Source of the DNA: Gymnorhina tibicen
Taxonomy: Eukaryota > Chordata > Aves > Passeriformes > Artamidae
Direction of reading: 5' to 3'
Length of the DNA: 64,000 nt
Assembly (NCBI GenBank): GCA_013399875.1
Contig: VXAZ01007509.1
Location: forward strand, 62,001-126,000
Positions 1-10,759 of this stretch are shown here, in pieces. Position 1 is the first letter of the stretch. Every line of letters starts with the position of its first letter. The notes beneath the pieces were generated by a model that worked only from the letters and a program-made list of their open reading frames with translations, was not told where the DNA came from and searched no databases. The translations under genes and the position numbers were made by a program.

Positions 1-1091
1 ATTTAGCTTCATATATCCAGATGCCAATCTTCAAGATGCTGCAAGACACAACTTTTATACACATACAAAACGTGGACTTACAATTCAAGTCAGGGACCAT
101 ACTAGCATACAGCATGTGTTAACGCTTTAATGCTCTGAGAGCCACATGCATTTGTACACAAGAGGACATCACATATCAGCAAGTCTACTAAGTTACTTCA
201 GAGAGTATCTTTCTTATGCACTTTTTTTTTCAATACAGCAACTACCACAAGCTCTCTTGAAGTCCGGTTTTCTTGCTGTAGTCAAATAATTTCTTGGTGA
301 GACAAACCCCACCTGTGCCGCAAATCCCTTAGAGCAGGTCAGAATCAATTCAGCTTCGCTGGCCTCAGGTTTTGCAAACTTGGCTCTTTTATCCCCATCT
401 TTTTGGCAGGCGTTTTCAAACTATGCTCAGGATCCCAACACCTTATTAGATTACTAAGAAAACTTGTCATCCCACAGTTTAGGGCAGAGACTACTTAAAT
501 GGCCTTCTGAAAACATATGAGCATTCAAGATGCCATAGCAGCTTAGAAACTCAGTGATCACAGCTCAGCTGACTAGCTGTACACCCGAACTGATCTACAC
601 AAACAACAAACATCTGCATCTAGCAGCCGCATAATCCAAACTGCTATTTCTCGGTGTGTCTACATCAAACTCTTGGAACATCAGTGTGTATATGGAGTGA
701 CGCAAGAGCCATGCATCAACCCGTCCCTGAATCTCCAAGATCACTGTCAAAGACCTACAATACCTACACCAGCAAAGCGGAGAGCAGCAATCTCTCCTTA
801 TCGGTATTTTCTTAGACAGGCCCATCGTCTATGTCCCCCCGAGCTTTGCCTCCCCCGTGCCTGTGGGTCCCTGGAGAAGCACCATTAGTACTAACTTGGC
901 ATCCCGCCACACCCAAAGTGCTCCAGTGCGCACAGTCAGAACATTCAGGGAGTAAGCGTCCCTGTTTAGGGCCGGCAGTCCCCGGGGCACCTGCACAGCT
1001 GCAGCTGCCGCCATGGCCAAAAGCAGGAGCGCTCCCGGACTCCCCGGGGCAGCCGCAGCCTCGCCTCTCCCCCGCCCCTCTCCTTCCTCAC
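1..1091 (-). other. CENPW: CENPW intron 1 (partial)
   Basis: This sequence follows the exon 1 donor on the minus strand and runs to the window edge. I looked for the remaining histone-fold residues (a HRLAEE-like helix and the ILKKSRG-like end) and did not find them, so it is called intron. The first 130 bases after the donor are CpG-rich and belong to the promoter island; the rest is ordinary AT-rich sequence. A 68-codon minus-strand open frame without ATG (420-214), followed by an ATTAAA at about 130-125, is the only exon-like object and is treated as a finding. Confidence 0.6.
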
Positions 1092-1181
1092 CAGCAGGTC
1101 GGCGTTCGCCGCCAAGCGTAACTGCGGCTTGTGCTTCTTTATTATTTTCCGCAAAGTGCTGCGGGGCGCCGTGCGCTTCAT
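1092..1181 (-). CDS. CENPW: CENP-W (inner kinetochore histone-fold protein), coding exon 1 only
   Basis: The 30 codons read MKRTAPRSTLRKIIKK then HKPQLRLAANADLL. This matches the CENP-W N-terminus: the human protein has KRKAPRGFLKRVFKRKKPQL, then RLEKSGDLLV, at the same place. Known role: CENP-W pairs with CENP-T through histone folds, and with CENP-S/X forms a DNA-binding tetramer of the constitutive centromere-associated network. The exon gives the basic N-terminal tail and the first histone-fold helix. It ends in phase 0 at a GTGAGG donor (1091-1086), so Val would begin exon 2. The ATG (1181-1179) has a purine at -3. The frame stays open upstream into the assembly gap, so a longer N-terminus cannot be excluded, but this start fits the short avian form (about 76 residues from memory). 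No exon 2 or 3 homology was found in 1-1091, so the rest lies beyond the left edge. The identification is firm; the start is likely. Confidence 0.87.
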
Positions 1182-1241
1182 CCTCCTCCTGCTTTCCGTC
1201 CTCTCCCTCCTCCTCTCCCTCCTCCTCCTCCTCCTCCCGCG
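1182..1241 (-). repeat. GGA-rich purine tract in the CENPW 5' leader
   Basis: On the minus strand this is nearly pure purine, dominated by GGA units, ending at the start codon. The plus strand shows the complementary CCT units from 1182 to about 1237. It would be transcribed as 5' UTR if transcription starts in the gap or beyond. Such tracts can fold into G-quadruplex or triplex forms, and this one borders the assembly gap. Confidence 0.7.
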
Positions 1242-1331
1242 NNNNNNNNNNNNNNNNNNNNNNNNNNNNNNNNNNNNNNNNNNNNNNNNNNNNNNNNNNN
1301 NNNNNNNNNNNNNNNNNNNNNNNNNNNNNNN
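1242..1331. other. Assembly gap (90 N)
   Basis: All bases are N. The gap lies in the CpG island next to the GGA tract. Frames that read through it are not real evidence of coding. Confidence 0.99.
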
Positions 1332-1503
1332 GCCCCGCCGATGTGGCGCAGGAGCGGGGGAAGGCGCTTCCCGAGCAGGTGCTCGAGGGACGGGCGGGTC
1401 CCGGTGGACACCGCCATGGCCGTTCCCCTCGCGAGCCCCTCCGTGTCGGTCCGCTTCCCTTGCGAGCGAACCGAGAACTGGCTCTAGGCCTGGCTGTAGC
1501 GAG

Positions 1504-2412
1504 TTACCCAAACCTCCCCCCAAGCCTTTTTAACGAAAAGGACGGGAACCGGAGCGGGCAGTTCCCCGACTGCCGCTCCAGAGCCCTCGAGCGCGGCCGC
1601 TGCCCCACGCGGGGGTTTCCCGAAGCGCAGGGAACGCGGCGCGGGTGGGAGGCACCGGCACGGCGCTGCCGGAGCAAGCCTCGGGCTGTGGATTTTAAGG
1701 GGGCGATTGTCGCCCAAGTGGGATGGTAATCCTTGCCGCAGAAGCCGAGGGAGTTGTACAACACGCTTGTGCCCCCCTTGACAGTGTGATGCTGCTGGGA
1801 CATGGGACAAGCCTGCAGGACCGGGAGCCTAATTAGCACCATAATCTTGCAATTAAATGAGCCTAGAGTGATAGTTGTGTTCTGCACAAAATCTGGACAA
1901 AATCCTGCTTTAGTACATGTATGGCACTGACTTAATTGTACACAGAAACACACACTGGTTTTGAAATCGACCAGCACTTCACGTGTCATCCTCCAGCATC
2001 TGTCCCTGCACTTCTGCTTTAGCTGACGGATGCTGCTGACTGAAATACAGGTTTCCCCACAGAGGGGCCCCTGTAGCTTGGCATTCTCAGTGTATTTGGA
2101 CGGTGTGTACTTAGCTGGAGAAGGGGTCAGGATTTCATACTGAGGTATGGGGTTTTTCAGCATATTTATTAGCTTTTTTGGTTTTTTTGGCCTACAGGAC
2201 ACTTGCAAATTTAAATGTTGATAAGATAAAGATATTGTCTTAATATGTTCAAAAGAATCAGCACCCAGATACGAATCAGTTTTATTGAAGTATGTTCTTA
2301 AGTCTGTATGATTTAGTATTTTAGTTAATTTTACAATATGCGCAAAATGTAATCCAGATAGAACTATGATATCTGACAGCAGGAGAGAATTTAAGATTTG
2401 CCAGTTCTTCAT
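1504..2412 (-). other. Unassigned 302-codon open frame upstream of CENPW
   Basis: This is the longest open frame in the window. It starts in AT-rich sequence (first residues MKNWQILNSLLL) and ends in the CpG island (last residues FSLKRLGGRFG). I recognise no family. It is Cys-rich in the middle, roughly residues 135-190, and Arg-rich at the end where GC content is high. It is on the same strand as CENPW and upstream of its probable start site. The GC-rich last third is open mainly because stop codons are rare there; the AT-rich first two-thirds being open is harder to dismiss. There is no intron, partner gene or motif to support it. A chance frame is the default reading. Confidence 0.15.
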
Positions 2413-5400
2413 ACTCTGTCAGATATTTGAAAATGATGCTTTGTTCTTTCAGTTTTGACTGTCACTTGGCATTAATCGTCAACAGCAATGTTGATCTTAT
2501 AGTCAGGGTTTTAACAATTTTTTCTGTGAAAGAATAAGCACACTAACACGCAGAACTTTTTTGTACAGTTTAATAATAATCACAGTTAATGGCTCAGCAG
2601 CACTGCTACGAGTAAACATTTGGGTTTTTTCGGTTAACTGAACGGCTCTGACTCAGGAGCTACATAGGGTCATATACTGTAATGCTCGTAATATACACAC
2701 AGAAACTTGCAGCGGGATCAACAATAACTCAGCATGTCAACAGATTGAATTCTGCAGCTGGGGTAGATCAGTAGTTCCACTGGACCTTACGTGAGCTTAG
2801 AAGTGGGCCTTAGTATCTTGCACTGTTGGTGGGAAACTGGTATGGGCAAACATTTTACAAGCTGCAAGAATTGCAAAGGTCTACTGTAGGTCTAAAACTA
2901 TTAAAATATACCACACAAATTTGAAACTGTGCAGTGACCTGCATGATATGACAGATACAGAGATTCAAGACTAGTAACTATATGTTTTAGTCATGTGCTT
3001 GCTATGTAGACAATGACTGAATAATGAAATCTATTAAGTGTAATACTGTTAGAGTTTTGCTGGTTCTGATTTATATTTCTATATATATTTCTAGTAGACT
3101 AGGGGGGTTTTTGTTGTTGTTTTTAGCCACAGAAAATAGTAACTTAAAGTGCTGACTCAAATCTACATATTTACCGCATTTCCTTACTTCTTAGGTTTTG
3201 AAAAAATTATGACAATAGTTACTTCAAGCAATTGATAACAGGTCAAATGTAGAAATAATAAATTATAGGTTCTGATTTACTGAACAAACATGAAATTCAG
3301 TATTTCAGATTTCTCCTCAAATTTATATTTTAGGCTATTTATCAATAAATATTTCTGTAAATATGATTTTAGTAGCTTAATTTTAATACACAAATATTGT
3401 AGAAAAAGAAAAAATTGTACTTTTTTACATTATGCATTGCAATGGACAAAAATTATCTTGTAAGTTAACTAAATACAATTTTTTAAAGATCACAACTTTC
3501 AAGGATTAATGATTACATTACAGTGAATCATAGAAAACTGCAACCTCGTAGTTCTGATTTTGAACATGACTGTCTTCTTTCTGATAGAATCCATAATGTT
3601 CAGTTATCATTATATTATGAAGTATTTAAATACCTAAAAGAATAATTAAAATGTATTTTAAATTAATTCTTTGACAGTTGAAATTGCTAATCTTTTCATG
3701 CTCATGCAGCTTTATAAAAAGGCAATTCTGTGCCTTATAGGCAGATTTTCATATTTTACCTGTTCAAAAGCTGCAGGAGTTTTGAATCCATTTTCTACAA
3801 GTAGTTGCCTTGTTTTCAAATAATGTTTCAAGAATTTAATATTTTTCCACTTTTTAGCACTTGCAGTTTTTAAACACACATTAGTTCATTTTGTGAACTT
3901 CAGCTGCAGCACAACATCTTCCCAGGTTTCCAGCAATACTGAGCTGTGTTTTAGAGCTAAAGGCATCATCTGGGACCGGTGATTAGAGAAAGGAAAATTC
4001 AGCAATTAAAATAGTACCATCCAGGTCTGACTTCTTCAGGAAAACAGTCTTTTCAGGTTTGTTTTTATTTAATTTTTTTTTAATACAGGCAATTTCAGTG
4101 ACACTATTTTGTCACTTTTGCTTCCAGATTATGTGGGTTTCTTGAAAACACTTCCTTACATTTCAGTGGCTAAAAAGAGGCCAAGTTTGGGGCCATCACT
4201 GCTGAACCGCAAACCAGTAAACATTTAGTTCTCCGTTTCTGTAAAGAAAGAGATGAATTTAAAGACTAATTTTATCCACTCCTCTAGTGCACTGTAAGTT
4301 GAAATAAGGGTAATATTTGGAAATGAAATTAAAAAGCCATGTTTCCTTTCCGTCCTGAAACTTTCATAAGCACATCCTAACTTGTTAAATTTGCTCTCCA
4401 CCTCTGTACTTCATAACTGTTAGTTTAATTACTTTGTTTCTGGATTTTGACAGTATCTTCAGTCAAATTCTTCATCAGCTCTTCATCAAATCATAATTTT
4501 AAAGTCAGTCTTCGCCTCAGAAATGCTGAAGAATTCAATTTAAAGAGTGTGATATCTTGAAATTAGTAATCACATTTTATAAATTCTTGCTAAGTCAGAG
4601 GTCCTTTGGTTTCTTCTCTAGTCAGGTAGAGACTGTTAAATACTTTCTGGTGCTAATCCAGTTTCAGTGGTTGATGAAAGACTTTGAAACTTATCCTGGA
4701 TATGGATGTCAAAGGCTAAAATCTTTTGATGTTTTCTTCAGTGATGAAAAGATATCTCTAAAACAGAACATAACAATTCAGCAAATGTAAACTCTTCTAT
4801 AATGTGGTTGATAGGCTTGATCCTAGTGATTGGGGTACATAGACTGACTCTTCTGTTAACATTTGTATATTCTTTCTGTTGGATAAGTCAGGTGTAGTTG
4901 AATACTTTTGCAGAGAAACAGGAAAACATAATACAAAGGAGCAAATTGTATGTTTTCCCCTCCTCTGTGACACTGAAGAAAATCTCTTGCTTGAAAAAGA
5001 AGGGGGAAAGGCAATTTTAACAAGAAACTTTTGCCTTGTGGCTGTCACTATTGATGTAATGACAATAATTTAATTGCAGTAATAAATACTAGTCAAAACT
5101 GTGTGTGGCATTCACCTTTTATTTTCATGAATAAAGGAGAGAATTCTCTAGAATAAATTATATTCATTACTTTTGGTTTATTTATTTAGTTCTATTTCTA
5201 TCTGTGTTTCAGGCGCAGAACAGTAAAAAACAAGAAAGGCAAAACCTCATAAATGATATTTGAAATTCTGACTGTTTTCTGATTTTAAGTCTTACAATTT
5301 AAGCTTCAGTTTCATTTTTCAGGACATTCTGTGTATAAGCTCTCTCTGTATCAGGCTCTAAGAACCTGTCTAAAGTCAGTTGACTTCCACAGGCAAGACA

Positions 5401-8400
5401 CCATCTGTCTGTTGTGACTGCTTTGATTGCATTCATGAAATGAATGTCATTCATACTGAAGCATATAAATCACAGCTCAGCAGTCACTCTTACCTTCAGA
5501 GATATTCCTTGTGCACTTGACATGCCATCAGCTAAAAGTGTATCAGTTTCACTGCTTTTGATGTAATTTGATGCAGGATAACACTGATGTATATGTCCAG
5601 TACTTTATTAAATTATGTAAGAGGAAAATGTTTATTTTAGGTGTCTTCAATGAAAACCATAAAGATGAATAAATTACACAAAAAATAATTTCTTCAGATA
5701 CCCACTTCATCTGTGTTCATGTAACTTTTCTCTTTTTTTTTTTAGATTTGTACTTTTTTTGCATTTTGCTCCTGGATCTAATACACCCATTTAATGCCAG
5801 TCATATTTCCTCCCCCAAATTGCAGAAGGAATAGAGTGTTATTCTCTTCAGATGTCGTGCTTGCAACGACTACATACAAACCAGAATGATCTTCCAGCAC
5901 CTCTGCTCTGATCAGCTAATCCAGACCTGCCAAAAAGACTGGCTTCTTTCAGAAACTGCAAACCTAGACAATATTCTGAAAAATGCCTGTTGTCTGCCTT
6001 AAAAATATATTTTTTTATGCAAAATGTGTTTAAAACAGAGAAGAAAGGAGAGCACAAAATTCAATGATACTCCCCAGGATATTACCTTACTAAAAAGTGG
6101 TCTTAGCATAACATGTAATAATAATGGCCGCCAATAAGGGACTCAAACTAAGATTAATAGATGGATAGTTATTACTCAGCTGCCAACTTTCTAATTATAT
6201 TTATCAGGGAGAGTAGATCAGAGGTGTTGACCACAGGAAGGCCTGAGCATAATGGTTGTTTTTTCTTCATTTTGTTCTTCACATGAAGGGTAGCAACATC
6301 TTTCAGCCTCATCTCCCACAGGGACCACGTCTTTTCCCTGTTGACTTTTTCTTCAGTCAGAAAGAAAGCCCTAGAAATGTGATATGCAACAGCATTTTTC
6401 TACCCCTTCACTGATTTCCTTTGTGTTATGTCAGCTCTGAAACACAAACTGATGTGCTACAGAATAGTCTGCTTAGCTATACAACTTCCCACCAACTTTC
6501 TGGCCATGGCTTCAGAGGAAAATGGGTGGTCAAAATTTGAGATATCCACACCTGAAGCAAAAACTTAGCCTCTTGCTGATGTTTCAGATTGTCAGTAACT
6601 ATCAGCCCTCCTAAAGCTGAGCAGGAAGTGGTCATTAGGCTACTGTAAATGAAAAATGCCCACTTCTTGGCTGGTACTGCCTCCATACCCCATGAATGTA
6701 CTAAAAAAAAGGGATATATGTGCGTATTTGTTAACATTAAAGCCGGTTAGAAAACTGATCACATGTATATCTCAAGTCAAAAAACAAATACACTTAATTA
6801 TATTTTTTAAATTAATAAATGGTAGTTGATAACCAGTGGGATGCCTGTCTGCCAGCTGGTTTGTCCCAGTACCCCTGATGATGGACTTCAGCAAACTAAA
6901 TTCAAAGAGAAACAACAGACAGGTTAGGTTTTAGATGAGATTAATTGATTGCTGATTACTTAAGTCCCACTTTTTGTGGCAGAAGCCAAGCCATAACATT
7001 ATTACTACATCTGAATATGATAGGAAAAAAAAGAAGAGTGGCCACTGAAGTGAAGCAAGAATTTAAAGATTGACTTCAGAGTGCATGGAATACACCTATA
7101 CTACAATAGGAGTTGTCATTTGTGCACAGAGTTGGCATGTATTGTGCTGTTAAGAAGACAGGAGGAGAAAAATAAGTAATTTGTATTTATTTCTTTTACC
7201 ATTGTAATCAATAAGGGAGTTATAAAAGAGAACATTTCAGATAAAATGCAAATAATTTAAATAGGCTGTTATCAAAATGTGTTTTTTCCATGAAGATTTT
7301 CAGAAGTTATTTATTAACTGCCAAAAGGAATATACAGTCACCTGAGAATGAAGTAATATAATTTATGCCAAACAGTTTACTGCAAATGGTTCCTTAGTGA
7401 TCCGTTTTCTTTAGTAAGCAGACATGAAATCATTTGTCTTCAAAATTATGTTAAGAAATTAATGATCTAATACAAACTATCAAGAGTGGGATGCAAAGTT
7501 CAACTATCTATTTTATTTATTTGAAAAGGGATTGAAAATATTAAGTTCGTATAAGTAAAAAAATAAGCATTCTGGAGAACTACATCATTACTCTTTCATT
7601 TTCATCATTACAGAAATGCTTGCATTTCTTTTGGGTGCACAGAAATCTTTGACTCTGTCATGCTTTCTGCAAATTTGCAAACACCTTTTTTTTGGCAGCA
7701 ATAATTAGCAAAATACAAACCCCTGTGAAACTATTCCAGATCGTATTGAGAATCAGTAGTTTTCTGAAGGTACCTAAATGGAAGTTTTAAAATGCTGATG
7801 CTGTAGCATAAAGGAACGAAAAGTACTTCTTCAGAGAATATGGTAAAGTACAGGAATTACTAAATCCTTTTCCTTTCAGCTAGTTAACTGCTAATTTTAT
7901 TCTTAGGAACGTAGTTTCGGGTTTGGGGTTTTTTTTTTAATATCTTGCTATATAGTGTTTAGAAAGAAGCTTCAAATATTAATTATCCATAGAGCTAAAA
8001 ATTCTTTCAATAGCCTAGGATCATTCTGCCTTCTGGGGATAATAACATTTGCAGTTTCAAATACAATTAAATGGAAGTGGTAGTTTACAGAGTGAAAGAT
8101 AGTGTATATACTTCTTTGAATGTAAAACAACACCATAAGTATTACTTAAATAAATGTAACTTTGACCACAGTTTTGTAAATAAACAACTGCTGATACAAT
8201 CTTTTTCTTTCCCTACAGAACAAATACACTTTCTTCAAACAGTGCTTGACACAAAGGAAAACAGCGAGGGTGTAATGCTTCAGGTTAATAATGCTAAAAG
8301 ATAGCAGCTGTAGCCTAGCACAGAGGCAAGATGCTGCTCTCTGCTGTAAGAAACTGCATTGGAACCTTAACCCAAGAATAACCATAGTGACTGTGGGGAC

Positions 8401-9779
8401 GGGAAGCCAGATCAAGTTTTCTTCCCCTGCCCTACAAGATTGTGTAAGCCTGTTGTTAAGAACTACATAAATGTACGTGGAAGCACCATAGCCAGTAGAA
8501 CTGGTTTAGGAAACCGAGGCGCAATACTGATTTTCTAGCCACACTGAAGCTACCTACCTGAGCTTACATGGTGTAACTTAACTACCACAAAACTGAGAAA
8601 AATATGTATTTTAAGCTGAAAGCCACACCTCTTGCGTCAGCACAAATACAATTACAACAAAACTAGTGCCATAAAAACACAGAGTGAATCATAACACAAA
8701 TGCAAGATTTTTGGAAGGAACATACTGTAATGTGAGCTGACACTTGGAAAACAGAAGTCAGCTCTAAGGTCTCTTATTTTTACTCTGGGTGTTTTACATT
8801 TTGTATTTAGGTTACCTTGCCTCAATATTGGGAAAAGTTAAGTTTTGGTTTTCGGGGATGCCAGGTATTCATCATAGTAAGTAAAGCTGCTGTGATATTT
8901 TTCAAGTACCTTTGCCTGGATAGGAGCTGTGGCTCCTTAACACAACCAGTGGTGCACCAGCTACCAGTCGTACTGTGGAATGGTTCCCTTGGAGCAGGTC
9001 CATAGCCTCAAACTGCTGCTCATTGCCACCCTGACTGATGGTACTTTGCCCCTGTACAAACTAGCTATTCAGTGCTGCCATAAAACTGCTGTTCAGAAGC
9101 AGCTCTTTGCCTAAAGATTTGGCAGGTGTGTGCTTTTTCAGTTTGTTTGTTTTTTTTAATGGTAATACATTGCTATTGAATGATGCTCTTCCTTGTAGAT
9201 GGAATAAAAATATGCTTGTGCTTGTCATCAGGAGAATTTTTTCCAGCATGTTTTTCAAACTGGTCTAGAGATATTTGCTGTTTTGAAATATGTGTCTGCA
9301 GTTCTCTAGCATTCTTCCCACTTTTATCTGATGATGTAGTGATATCACTAGGCCTATTCTTGTCTGCAAAGCATCTTGGAAGAGAGCCAGGACAGGAGAA
9401 CGAGGGGAAAAAAACAAGCATGTAAAGAATATGGGAAACTGGGCCTAGATGGCCTAGTTTTTATGGGGAAATTGCTAATGTGAAAGTCGTTCTACGGAAG
9501 GCCTGTGCTCAGTGGTATGCTCAAGTGTTCTGCAGCGCTACAAGTAAGTGAAACAGCTATAAAGTTAGCTCAGTTCACCAGTTGCATTTGTAACATCTTT
9601 ACAGTATCAGTGCAGAATGAAGTAGCTGGAGACAAGGAGTAATTCTGATCCTAACCATTCCTCTTTAGGCTTTATTTAGCATTCTTTAGTGAGGTAGAAG
9701 TTTGCCAGTTTGTCTAAAATTAAATTTAGAGGCGTTTGAGAGGCCTCTGAAGATTAAAGAAAGTTGAACCATAGAAGAT
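2413..9779. other. AT-rich intergenic sequence, nothing recognised
   Basis: There are only short open frames (the longest about 89 codons), none with a recognisable motif. Short poly(T) runs occur, for example near 5743-5760 and 7927-7939. No LTR, CR1 or tandem array was recognised by eye. Old degraded repeats and conserved noncoding elements could be present but unseen. Confidence 0.6.
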
Positions 9780-10698
9780 TGTAGTGTGTTGACCCTGGCT
9801 GGATGCCAGGTAGCCACCAAAACCAGTGTGTCACTCCCCTACAAAAACGGACAGGTGAGAGAAAATATAACAAAGGGTTCAAAGGTTGAGATAAGGACAG
9901 AGGATCACTCACTGAATACTATCATCGACAAAACAGGCTTGAATTAGAGATAGTAATTGAATTTATTACTAACAAAATCAGAGCAGGATAATGAGAAGTA
10001 AAATAAATATTAAAACACTTTCCCCCCCACCCCTCCCTCCTTCCCAAGCTCTACTTCCTCATCCAGCAGCATAAGGAGAGAGGGAATGGGGATTATGGTC
10101 TGTTCATCACACATTGTTTCTGCCACTGCTCAGGGAGAGATTCCTTACCCTGCTCCAGCATGGGGTCCCTCCCATAGGAGACAGTTCTCCACAAACTTCT
10201 CCAACGTGAGTCTATCCCATGGGCAACAGTTCTCCACAAGCTGCTGCAATGGGGGTCACTTCTGCATGGTGTACAGTCCTTTAGCGCAGCCTGCTCCAAT
10301 GTGGATTCCCCACAAGGTCACAAGTCCAGCCAGGAAACCAGCTCCAGCATGGGCACATCTTTCCACAGGTCCCTGCCAGGACCCTGCTCCAGCACGAGCC
10401 TCCCACATGTTCACAGCCTCCTCCCAGGCATCCACCTGCTCCAGTATGGGCCTCCTCCAGGGGCTGCAGATGGATCTCTGCACCCCCATGGTCTGCACGG
10501 GCACGGCTTCAGCACCTGGAGCACCTCCTCCACCTCCTTCTCCACTTACCTTGGTGTCTGCAGAGCTGTTCCTCCCACACGTTCTCACTCTCCTCCTTTT
10601 CTGGCCTCAATTACTTCTGCACAGTAATTCTAGTTTCTTCTTAAAGATGTTATCACAAAGCCATTACTATCATTCCTGATGGGGCCAGCCTTGGCTGA
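9780..10698 (-). mobile_element. Avian ERV LTR (type B), truncated at its 5' end
   Basis: The element reads on the minus strand. Its 3' end, seen on the plus strand from 9780 as TGTAGTGTGTTGACCCTGG, resembles the end of a common avian LTR family. It carries the CTGCTCCAGCATGG-type short repeats and the GATGGGGCCAGCCTTGGC stretch I associate with that family. From memory the full LTR continues about 130-140 bp past this stretch to a TG end. Here it stops at about 10698 and abuts tRNA-derived sequence. There is no gag, pol or env sequence. The 197-codon plus-strand frame inside it (10086-10679) is an antisense artefact. Family class is not assigned with certainty. Confidence 0.7.
10150..10450. 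repeat. Degenerate ~48-bp tandem repeat inside the type B LTR
   Basis: Copies of a CTGCTCCARYRTGGG-like core start at about 10150, 10197, 10241, 10291, 10339, 10384 and 10436, a spacing of 44-52 bp. Several units continue with a CCACAAG-like word. The units have diverged from each other, so this is a minisatellite-like array built into the LTR rather than a young expansion. Confidence 0.65.
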
Positions 10699-10751
10699 GC
10701 ATGAAACTCTTAATCCCAGGGTCATGGGTTCATGCCTCACATTAGGTGCCA
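10699..10751 (+). other. tRNA-Lys(CTT)-derived segment; ERV primer binding site on the minus strand
   Basis: Read on the plus strand, the 53 bases match tRNA-Lys(CTT) from the D-arm edge to the terminal CCA: GCATGAAACTCTTAATCC, then CAGGGTCATGGGTTCATG, then CCTCACATTAGGTGCCA. The anticodon CTT is intact in its loop context. About nine differences from the tRNA are visible, mostly C-to-T or G-to-A changes at former CpG sites. On the minus strand the first 18 bases (10751-10734) are a tRNA-Lys1,2-type primer binding site, placed right after the type A LTR. The match continues well past 18 bases into the anticodon and D arms. It lacks the acceptor 5' half and A box, so it is not a functional tRNA gene. 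Confidence 0.8.
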
Positions 10752-10759
10752 AAAAGGAC

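Larger units (their letters stand above)
960..1735. promoter_or_regulatory. CpG island, probable CENPW promoter
   Basis: CG dinucleotides are dense here, including several GCGC and CCGCC-type motifs, and are scarce in the flanking AT-rich sequence. The island covers CENPW exon 1, its 5' UTR and about 550 bases upstream on the minus strand, as expected for a housekeeping cell-division promoter. It contains the palindrome GGGCGATTGTCGCCC (1701-1715). No TATA box is evident. The transcription start cannot be placed because 1242-1331 is unsequenced. CpG islands often fire in both directions, but no coding gene is seen on the plus strand. Confidence 0.75.

Noticed and set aside
966..1729. Several 80-240 codon frames on both strands through the CpG island
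   Set aside because: They read through the N gap and through GC-rich sequence with few stops. Only the short CENP-W exon frame has real homology.
4557..5073. Frames of 64-83 codons on both strands
   Set aside because: They are short, in AT-rich DNA, with no homology recognised and no supporting splice or promoter context.
10086..10679. 197-codon plus-strand frame, Pro/Ser-rich
   Set aside because: It lies antisense inside the type B LTR with its ~48-bp repeats. The periodic composition explains the open frame.
10699..10751. A functional tRNA-Lys gene
   Set aside because: The 5' acceptor strand and A box are missing, the T arm is mutated, and the segment sits exactly at an LTR primer binding site.
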